From: Candidatus Omnitrophota bacterium
GTDB taxonomy: Bacteria; Omnitrophota; Koll11; Aquiviventales; Aquiviventaceae
NCBI GenBank assembly: GCA_016196415.1
Contig: JACPXS010000084.1
Coordinates: 1 to 7,773, forward strand
Reading direction: 5' to 3'
DNA length: 7,773 nucleotides
Shown here: in pieces, positions 1-5,465 of the stretch
Layout of the letters: each line of letters opens with the position of its first letter
Position numbering within the stretch: position 1 is the stretch's first letter
Notes under the pieces: generated by a model
The model's input: the letters and a program-made list of their open reading frames with translations, nothing else
Database searches by the model: none
Told to the model about the DNA's origin: nothing
Program-made: the position numbers and the translations under genes

Positions 1-32
1 CGCTCCCAGCTCCTAGCTCCCAACTCCTAGCC
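1..32. repeat. Short 14-bp tandem repeat at the left edge
   Basis: Two adjacent 14-bp copies (GCTCCCAGCTCCTA at 2-15 and GCTCCCAACTCCTA at 16-29) differ at one base, and a third copy seems to begin at 30. The array may continue to the left of the window, so its real length is unknown. It lies outside any supported gene. Function is unknown; slippage-prone intergenic repeats of this type are common in bacterial genomes. Confidence 0.6.
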
Positions 33-226
33 ACAGGGGTTTTGAAATGGGTTCTACCCTCTGCGCCAGTTTTTCCCATTTCTTCCCTCACGCCACCCAC
101 GGCTGTCTGCTGTCTCGTCCGCCGCGCGGATCCTCACCGCCGGAATGAGCAGGAGACCCGCCTCATCCCAGCGGTGAGGTCCTCCATCCGACCTCTACAA
201 TTGCTTCAGATGGATTCGCGACGTCC
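33..226. other. Non-coding stretch without a recognised gene
   Basis: With its flanks, the whole interval 1-297 carries no gene I can support. The open frame from 42 to 389 on the plus strand gives an Arg/Pro-rich, low-complexity translation with no domain and runs into the opposite-strand gene that ends at 298. Two weak inverted repeats are visible: GAAATGGG (44-51) with CCCATTTC (75-82), 23-nt loop, and GAGGTC (176-181) with GACCTC (190-195), 8-nt loop. Neither is followed by a T-run. I see no promoter or RNA gene that I would defend here. Confidence 0.5.
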
Positions 227-257
227 GCGGAGCCGCGGTCCACCGCCGCGGCTCCGC
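227..257 (-). terminator. Perfect GC-rich hairpin downstream of the minus-strand gene
   Basis: GCGGAGCCGCGG (227-238) and CCGCGGCTCCGC (246-257) form a perfect 12-bp stem with a 7-nt loop. The hairpin begins about 40 nt past the stop codon of the leftward gene ending at 298, which is where a terminator would be expected. On the minus strand, however, no run of T follows it, so it is not a classical intrinsic terminator. It could act as a Rho-dependent pause or mRNA 3'-end protector, or be a mobile palindromic repeat. Confidence 0.4.
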
Positions 258-297
258 ATCACGCGCGGCCCGTCATTGGTGCATCGTGACGCGCCAA

Positions 298-720
298 TTA
301 CGGGGCATTGCCCGCAGGCGCCCGCGGCTCGGCACGCGGTTCATTGCGGGAGGCGCCCTCAGGAGCCGCCGGACTGGCGGCTGGGATGACCTTGATCGTC
401 TTCGCGATCTGCTGGCCATCCTTGGAGGCTTGCTCCACCTCCACCTTTTGGCCGACCTTCAGCTCCTCCAGGTTCGCAGACTTGCCCTCCTGCGTCACCC
501 GGGTGGCCCCAGGATCGACCTGGAGCGTGAACAGCTTGCCTTGCTCGCTGGTCACCCGCAAGGTCGGCGGCTGGGCCTTCAGATCCAGGGCCGTGATCGA
601 ACCCTTGATCTTGTCTCCCAGACCCGGCTGTGGCATGTGCCCCGCCACCTCGGCTTGGACTGTGGGCATCCACAGCCCCGTCACGACGGCCACCGCCATC
701 ATGATCTGTTTCCTCTGCAT
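298..720 (-). CDS. Small exported protein with a DUF5666-like beta domain
   Basis: A 140-residue protein. The first 23 residues are a clear Sec signal peptide: MQRKQ, a hydrophobic core (about residues 6-18), then a VQA|E cleavage site. The mature part (about 37-112) alternates short beta-prone segments: a GSITALDL opening, TLRVTSEQGKLFTLQVD, a VTQEGKSANLEELKVGQKVEVE segment split here by function, and IAKTIKVI. This pattern resembles small OB-like domains such as DUF5666, where a 'LKVGQKVEVE' strand follows a linker. The last 30 residues are rich in Ala, Pro, Glu and Arg and are probably disordered. I chose ATG 720 over the in-frame ATG 774 because an ideal Shine-Dalgarno lies just upstream of it and because the signal peptide begins there. 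It is transcribed away from the EPS operon. The biochemical role is unknown; a periplasmic location is inferred. The family match is by eye only. Confidence 0.85.
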   Translation of the reverse strand: MQRKQIMMAVAVVTGLWMPTVQAEVAGHMPQPGLGDKIKGSITALDLKAQPPTLRVTSEQGKLFTLQVDPGATRVTQEGKSANLEELKVGQKVEVEQASKDGQQIAKTIKVIPAASPAAPEGASRNEPRAEPRAPAGNAP

Positions 721-725
721 ATCAC

Positions 726-735
726 TCACCTCCTT
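726..735 (-). promoter_or_regulatory. Ideal ribosome binding site of the small exported protein
   Basis: Read on the minus strand this is AAGGAGGTGA, a full 10-base match to the 16S anti-Shine-Dalgarno, with 5 nt before the ATG at 720. It fixes the start of the 298-720 gene and suggests efficient translation. It is clearly stronger than the sites seen before the plus-strand genes. Confidence 0.9.
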
Positions 736-778
736 CCATGCGTTGCTGGTTGTGACACGTGTGGTGTAGCACACACGA

Positions 779-853
779 CGTAACCACAGCGTAACTTTTT
801 CGTGAAAATCTTGTCATGGAAAAGTTACGGTTCCGTTAGGCGGCGTCTGTTAC
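779..853. promoter_or_regulatory. Candidate operator: CGTAAC direct repeats and a long dyad
   Basis: CGTAAC occurs at 779-784 and again at 790-795, an exact 11-bp period (one helical turn). Its complement GTTACG lies at 824-829, and GTTAC recurs at 849-853. The second and third copies are the ends of a perfect 10-bp inverted repeat, 790-799 with 820-829; allowing G-U pairs the stem extends inward to 805/814 around an 8-nt loop. A TTGTCA (811-816, 5 of 6 to the sigma-70 -35 box) sits in the right arm, but no good -10 box follows at 17 bp, so I do not call a promoter. Direct repeats at helical spacing are typical of OmpR/PhoB-family response regulators. The site is placed to control both divergent units. 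The protein that binds is unknown. Confidence 0.45.
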
Positions 854-908
854 AACGACCGTACACATGACAGGGTCAGCAGCACCACGTCGCCGCCAGA
901 GCCACAAC

Positions 909-915
909 GGAGAAG
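909..915 (+). promoter_or_regulatory. Ribosome binding site deciding the yvcK start
   Basis: GGAGAAG at 909-915 lies 5 nt before the ATG at 921. The upstream in-frame ATG at 867 has no purine-rich site before it, so 921 is preferred. Confidence 0.6.
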
Positions 916-920
916 CACGC

Positions 921-2453
921 ATGGAGTCGCATCGCGAGAGGGCGCCACTGAGCGTCGGGGAAACGGCGTACACGAGAGGCCAGGGGATCACGCTCCCGCA
1001 GCGCCTTCAGCATCTGCTGAAATGGTTGTATCCCGGCTTGAAGATCAAACGGTGGTTTTGTTTGGGGGTGGGCGGGGGCGTGCTGTGCGGCATCGGCATC
1101 GCCCACATGACGACGCAGCCGGGGGCCGCGGGGTGGTTCTCCGGCCTGGTGCACGTCGGACTGGGGCTGTCCGCGATGGTGGCGGGATTCATCCTCATGG
1201 TTCGCTCGGTGCTCGATGCTGTTTTTCCGGCTCCTCAGCGTGACGTGATCGATCTGGTCTTCGAGCGTCGGCATCTCCAGAAAGGCCTGAAGGTCGTGGT
1301 GATCGGCGGCGGGACGGGACTGTCCACGCTCCTCCAGGGATTGAAAGTCTATACGCATAACATCACGGCGATTGTGACCGTCGCCGACGACGGCGGGAGT
1401 TCGGGCCGCTTGCGGGAGGAGTTTGGGATCTTGCCGCCCGGGGACATCCGCAACTGCCTGGTGGCGCTGGCTGACGCCGAACCCTTGATGCAGCGGCTGT
1501 TTCAACACCGCTTCGTCGAAGGCGCAGGGCTGCGAGGCCACACGTTTGGGAACCTCTTTATTACCGCCTTGACGCGCATCACCGGCGATTTCGAGCGCGC
1601 CGTCCAAGCCGCCAGCCGGGTGCTGGCGATCCGGGGACGGGTGATTCCCTCGACGTACGCCAACGTCCAGCTCGTTGCCAAGCACGACAACGGCAGTCTG
1701 ACGGTCGGCGAGTCGAACATCTCACGAGCCTCCAGGCCGATCCGCCAACTGTGGCTTGAGCCGAACGACCCGCTGCCGATCGCCGATGCGCTCCAGGCGA
1801 TTCACGACGCCGATCTCGTCGTGATGGGCCCGGGATCGCTCTTCACCAGCATTCTTCCCAACCTCTTGGTGCCCGGGCTCGTGGAGGCGATCGTGCACTC
1901 TCAGGCCGTGAAGGTCTACGTGTGCAACGTCATGACGCAATTCCGCGAGACGCACGGCTTCTCGGCCAGCGACCACGTGACGGCCCTCGTCACCCACACG
2001 CATCCGCGCATCCTGGAGGTCTGCGTCGTCACCACGGGCTCCGTGCCGACCGTGCTGCTGGAGAACTACCGACGAGAACAGGCGTTTCGCGTCAAGCCCG
2101 ATGTCCAGCGCATCCAGGAGATGGGCTACCAGGTGCTGACCGGAGCGTTCATGAGCACGGAGAACTACGTCCGCCACGATCCGGATCAGTTGGCCCGCGC
2201 GCTGATCCAACTCCGATCGACCTATCGGCGGGATCCTCGCCTCGCGCTCAATGGCTGGACGTCTTCGGCTCACAATGGCCATCCATCAACCCGCCAGAGC
2301 AACCCGGTCGAGACGGGAGTCGGGCCAGGCCGTGATGCGCAGGACGGCATGGGTGAGGACCCGGCCGGGCCACGGACGCCCGCGCCCCCCACCTTCCAGA
2401 GATGGGGTGTCGGAGACAACGGGCATGAGCGCACCCCGAACCGTAGGAGCTAA
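921..2453 (+). CDS. yvcK: YvcK/CofD-like protein with N-terminal membrane anchor
   Basis: A 510-residue protein of the YvcK (gluconeogenesis factor)/CofD-like family. Family members studied in Gram-positive bacteria are needed for growth on gluconeogenic carbon and for normal cell-wall synthesis, and some bind UDP-sugars such as UDP-GlcNAc. Conserved motifs are all present: GGGTGLS at about 129-135, VADDGGSSGRLR near 154-164, GDIRNCL near 174-180, HTFGNLF near 207-213, GPGSLFTSILPNL near 303-315 and NVMTQ near 336-340. Two hydrophobic segments precede the domain (about 45-63 and 73-98), so it is probably tethered to the inner membrane with the domain in the cytoplasm; soluble YvcK proteins lack them. 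The last 75 or so residues (from about 435) are Pro/Arg/Gly-rich with no family similarity. The next gene starts 7 nt after the stop, so this is the first gene of the operon. ATG 867 is the alternative start (528 residues). CofD itself is a less likely identity because no F420 genes are near. Confidence 0.9.
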   Translation: MESHRERAPLSVGETAYTRGQGITLPQRLQHLLKWLYPGLKIKRWFCLGVGGGVLCGIGIAHMTTQPGAAGWFSGLVHVGLGLSAMVAGFILMVRSVLDAVFPAPQRDVIDLVFERRHLQKGLKVVVIGGGTGLSTLLQGLKVYTHNITAIVTVADDGGSSGRLREEFGILPPGDIRNCLVALADAEPLMQRLFQHRFVEGAGLRGHTFGNLFITALTRITGDFERAVQAASRVLAIRGRVIPSTYANVQLVAKHDNGSLTVGESNISRASRPIRQLWLEPNDPLPIADALQAIHDADLVVMGPGSLFTSILPNLLVPGLVEAIVHSQAVKVYVCNVMTQFRETHGFSASDHVTALVTHTHPRILEVCVVTTGSVPTVLLENYRREQAFRVKPDVQRIQEMGYQVLTGAFMSTENYVRHDPDQLARALIQLRSTYRRDPRLALNGWTSSAHNGHPSTRQSNPVETGVGPGRDAQDGMGEDPAGPRTPAPPTFQRWGVGDNGHERTPNRRS

Positions 2454-2460
2454 TCTCAAC

Positions 2461-4164
2461 ATGGCGATCGACGCGTACCCATCAGCCCGGATCGAGGAAC
2501 GTCAGCCAGGGTCGTGGTCACCAGAGTCTGCCGAGGGTGACGGCGCCATCGAGCTGCCTCTGTACGAGGAGCGGAGGCGCTCTTCCCGTCTGACATTCCG
2601 CGCGGAGGCTCGGGTCGGTCTTGGGCCCTGGTGTCGGCAGCGGTGGATGGCGGGTCGCGTCGACAATCTGAGCTCCTCCGGCCTCGCCCTGAGATTGCCG
2701 CGATCCGCCGGGCGCGCACACCCGGCCGGCGGGGAGATGCCGCTGGCGATCGGCACGCGCGTGCGCGTCCATCTGGAGATTCCTCCATTGGGGGAGGCTC
2801 GCCAGAGCACCCCGAGCACCGTGGAGGGCACCGTCGCATGGAGCCGTTGGGATCCGGACACCGCGGAGCTGGTCTGCGGTCTGCGGTTGCCGAAGCTCAT
2901 CCATGAGTGGGTGGAGCACACCAACGCGGCCTGGCACCGCAAGGCGTTTTTAGCGGCCGCGACGCTGCTCGGACTGCTCATCGTGGCGGTGAAAGGCTAC
3001 AACGTGCTGTGGTTTTGGTACGAACCGTGGTTTCAGCTCTACAGCTTGATCGTCACCACGTATCTCTGTTCCAGGACCATCCTGAGCCTCGTGTACCGGC
3101 CCCCGCAGGACCGGGGCTTTCTGCCGAGCGTGTCCTTGATCATCGCGGCGAAGAACGAAGAGGCGCATATCGCCGGGACGATCGCGCATGGCTTCCGGCT
3201 GCACTATCCGCTGCACCTGTTCGAAGTCCTGGTGATCGATGACGGCTCCACCGACCAGACCTGGGCGCGGCTGACCGCGCTCTGCGACTCCTATCCGCGC
3301 CTGAGGATCTTTCGGTTCCCCGAGAATCGCGGCAAGCGCCACGCCATGGCGCTCGGGGCGCAGGAAGCCTCCGGCCAGATCCTGGTCTACATCGATTCGG
3401 ACAGCTTCGTGGAGCCGGAGGGCGTGTACCGGATCGTGCAGGCCTTCGCCGATCCGCGTATCGGAGCCGTCGCGGGCCATACCCGCGTCATCGTGGAGCC
3501 GAACAACCCGATCTCCAAAATGGAAAGCGTGCGCTATTTCATCTCCCATCGGGTGATGAAGAGCGCAGAAAGCGTGGTGGGCTGCGTGACCTGTTGCCCC
3601 GGCGCGTTTTCCGCGTACCGTCGGTCGGCGATGCTGGCCGTGCTGCCGAAGTGGTTGAACCAAACGTTCTTCGGCACGATCGCGACCTTCGGAGACGACC
3701 GAAGCCTGACGAACTTCATCTTGCGCACCCACAAGGTCATCTTCTGCGATACGGCCCGCTGTTGGACCTACGTGCCGGATACCTGGTCCAAATATTTCCG
3801 CCAGCAATTGCGATGGAAAAAATCGTGGATGCGGGAAACCCTGATCGCCTCCCGCATCCTGGCTCACAAGCCACCGCTGGCGGCGCTGTCGTTTTATGCC
3901 GCCATCCTCTTGACGCTGTGCGCCCCGGTGATGGTGGTGCGCAATCTGATCATCTTCCCCTTGGTCTATTCCATGAGCTGCCTGCCGTACCTGACGGGTG
4001 TGGCGCTGGTCTATCTCTTCTTCTGTCTCATCTACCTCTACTTCACCCGTGCCGACCACTGGTACTACGGGATGGCGTTCGCGGGTCTCTACATCGGCGT
4101 GTTGTGCTGGCAAAACTACTACGCCATGGCCACCGTCTCACGAACCCATTGGGGGACTCGATGA
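2461..4164 (+). CDS. PilZ-family 2 glycosyltransferase (hyaluronan-synthase-like EPS synthase)
   Basis: A 567-residue inner-membrane polysaccharide synthase. An N-terminal PilZ domain (about 35-145) carries both cyclic di-GMP binding motifs: RxxxR (R39-R43) and NxSxxG (N69-S71-G74). Two membrane segments follow (about 162-178 and 190-212), then the GT2 domain (about 222-460): VIDDGS (258-263), the DxD metal motif DSD (312-314), NQTFFG (400-405) with GDDRSLTN (411-418), and the acceptor motif QQLRW (448-452). Three or more membrane segments close the protein (about 471-495, 499-528, 536-557). The NQTF-GDDR-LTN and QQxRWxKS pattern is that of hyaluronan synthase, NodC and PgaC relatives, so a beta-linked polymer from UDP-sugar, perhaps containing GlcNAc, is likely; the exact sugar cannot be told. 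I chose ATG 2461 (AGGAG at 2445-2449, just after the yvcK stop); ATG 2425 with GGAG at 2412-2415 is a real alternative (579 residues). The stop overlaps the next start (ATGA). Confidence 0.92.
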   Translation: MAIDAYPSARIEERQPGSWSPESAEGDGAIELPLYEERRRSSRLTFRAEARVGLGPWCRQRWMAGRVDNLSSSGLALRLPRSAGRAHPAGGEMPLAIGTRVRVHLEIPPLGEARQSTPSTVEGTVAWSRWDPDTAELVCGLRLPKLIHEWVEHTNAAWHRKAFLAAATLLGLLIVAVKGYNVLWFWYEPWFQLYSLIVTTYLCSRTILSLVYRPPQDRGFLPSVSLIIAAKNEEAHIAGTIAHGFRLHYPLHLFEVLVIDDGSTDQTWARLTALCDSYPRLRIFRFPENRGKRHAMALGAQEASGQILVYIDSDSFVEPEGVYRIVQAFADPRIGAVAGHTRVIVEPNNPISKMESVRYFISHRVMKSAESVVGCVTCCPGAFSAYRRSAMLAVLPKWLNQTFFGTIATFGDDRSLTNFILRTHKVIFCDTARCWTYVPDTWSKYFRQQLRWKKSWMRETLIASRILAHKPPLAALSFYAAILLTLCAPVMVVRNLIIFPLVYSMSCLPYLTGVALVYLFFCLIYLYFTRADHWYYGMAFAGLYIGVLCWQNYYAMATVSRTHWGTR

Positions 4165-5465
4165 CACTCGACGCGACCGCCTCTCACGAGCACTATGGGG
4201 TCCAGTGGCTCATCGTCGGGGTGATCCTGCTGGGGGTGGTGTGGATCTGGTCCCCGTGGCGGCAGCCCACCTCCTGGCCCCACCCGCCGCACCTCGCGCC
4301 GGGAGAGGGCGTGGAGTGGTTTCTGATGATTCGCATTCCGGAAGTGCCGAATGACGACGGGGAGACGGAGGCGGCGAAAGCGCAGGTGACCAGCTGGCTC
4401 GAGGGATTGCAGGAGGCGGGGTTTCAGCCGATGTTGTTGTCCACCGTCCTGTCACGGCTCGAGCGGGGTCTTGCGTTTCCCAAAAAAACCGTCGTGATCC
4501 TGTTTTATTCCGGCTATCGCCACACCTACGAGACCTTGGCGCCCATTCTGGAACAGCGGCAGTGTCCCGCGGTGTGGTTGACCGATTGGCGGGCCCTCCA
4601 ACAGGCGGATCGGCGATATCTCAGCCACCATACGCTGAACCAGCTCAAGCGCTCCGGTCACTGGGATGTGGCGTGGTATCGGTTTCCGCCTGATCCGCAG
4701 ACCGATCGGCTGGCCTTTGAGCTGGCCGGAAGCGGCGCCTGGGGTGGGACCCCACGCCGCCTGGTGCTCGATTTACGGATGGCCCAGACGGCGCTCAATC
4801 AGATCTCTGACGGGCACGTGCTGCTCACGCATCTGCCGGCCCGTCCTCCGTGGAGTGCGCAAGAGCTCGTCGACCGCCTGTTAGCCGAGGTGCCGATCGA
4901 CAGCGCGGCGCATTTGACAGCGCGGCACGTCGGCCCCCGGATCTGGGGCCTGGCGGCTGACGCGCACGCCTCAGCAGACCGGCAACCCTTCGCGCTGGCC
5001 GTGCCCATGGACGCGCGAGCAACCACCTTGTCCTGGGCCTGTACCAGCGGCCACAACGATGTCGTCTTGGACGTGAATCTCCTGTCTCGCTTTGGGGATC
5101 TCTGGGTGTTGCTGCGTTCGAACCCATCCCTCGGCCAAGGCATCCGGGTGGGCTTCACGACGGAAGCCATCCTGGTCGAACAAGATGTGGACGGGGTGCG
5201 GAGGCGGCTGGCCGAATCGCCGTGGCCGTCCGGGGTCCAGAATCGCCTGATGGCGACGATCATCCTTCACGACACGCATCTGGCCATCTCGGTCAACGAC
5301 CAACCCATGCTGGCCGTCGAGTCGCTCTCTCCTCCGGCCGATCGGCATGGCGTGGTGGAGTTGCTCCTGTCGGATAAAGTCAGAGGCGCGGCCGGCATTG
5401 AATCGGCCAGTATGGTCCTCGTGCCGTTGCGCAGCCCGGTGCCGTTGGCCAAGGGAGGGTCGTGA
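4161..5465 (+). CDS. Membrane-anchored degenerate polysaccharide deacetylase-like protein
   Basis: A 434-residue protein. One membrane segment (about 14-30) with a short N-terminus suggests an inner-membrane anchor and a periplasmic body. Residues about 50-245 follow the layout of a NodB/CE4 polysaccharide deacetylase: 'LQEAGFQPMLLS', then 'VVILFYSGYRHTYETLAPIL' (111-130), then a stretch resembling 'WDQLxxMxxSG', and a final VLLTH (220-224) in the place of the fifth NodB motif. The catalytic motif TFDDG reads LFYSG here (114-118), so both Asp residues are lost (Y116, S117), and the metal-binding H-(S/T)-x-x-H region reads VAWYRF (170-175) without His. Enzyme activity is therefore unlikely. 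Residues about 275-425 form a separate beta-rich region resembling concanavalin-type or DUF1080-like jelly-roll domains, possibly sugar-binding. Its operon position matches PgaB in PNAG systems. ATG 4161 overlaps the synthase stop by 4 nt; GGGGGA (4151-4156) can serve as its binding site. The fold assignment is by eye. Confidence 0.85.
   Translation: MTLDATASHEHYGVQWLIVGVILLGVVWIWSPWRQPTSWPHPPHLAPGEGVEWFLMIRIPEVPNDDGETEAAKAQVTSWLEGLQEAGFQPMLLSTVLSRLERGLAFPKKTVVILFYSGYRHTYETLAPILEQRQCPAVWLTDWRALQQADRRYLSHHTLNQLKRSGHWDVAWYRFPPDPQTDRLAFELAGSGAWGGTPRRLVLDLRMAQTALNQISDGHVLLTHLPARPPWSAQELVDRLLAEVPIDSAAHLTARHVGPRIWGLAADAHASADRQPFALAVPMDARATTLSWACTSGHNDVVLDVNLLSRFGDLWVLLRSNPSLGQGIRVGFTTEAILVEQDVDGVRRRLAESPWPSGVQNRLMATIILHDTHLAISVNDQPMLAVESLSPPADRHGVVELLLSDKVRGAAGIESASMVLVPLRSPVPLAKGGS
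5453..5458 (+). promoter_or_regulatory. Ribosome binding site of the TPR gene
   Basis: GGGAGG lies inside the end of the preceding gene, 6 nt before ATG 5465. With the TGATG stop-start overlap (stop 5463-5465, start 5465-5467) it supports this start and translational coupling. Confidence 0.65.

Noticed and set aside
44..82. 8-bp inverted repeat GAAATGGG/CCCATTTC as a terminator
   Set aside because: The 23-nt loop is long, the stem is AT-rich and short, and no T-run follows directly.
42..389. 115-codon plus-strand frame at the left edge
   Set aside because: Arg/Pro-rich translation, no ribosome binding site, and overlaps the end of the supported minus-strand gene.
286..783. Two plus-strand frames (286-783 and 308-769) over the small exported gene
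   Set aside because: The minus strand has a signal peptide and an ideal ribosome binding site in the same DNA; the plus frames have neither.
811..840. Sigma-70 promoter for yvcK based on TTGTCA
   Set aside because: The -35 match is good (5 of 6), but the sequence 17 bp downstream (CGTTAGG) does not resemble a -10 box.
876..1685. 269-codon minus-strand frame opposite yvcK
   Set aside because: Shadow of a strongly supported gene; no recognisable domain.
2251..2460. Upstream starts of the synthase (2251, 2275, 2335)
   Set aside because: They would add an Arg/Pro-rich stretch that overlaps the yvcK end by 119-203 nt and lacks any family similarity; only 2425 remains a fair alternative to 2461.
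2950..4113. 387-codon minus-strand frame opposite the synthase
   Set aside because: His/Arg/Gln-rich low-complexity translation lying wholly inside a gene with many conserved motifs.
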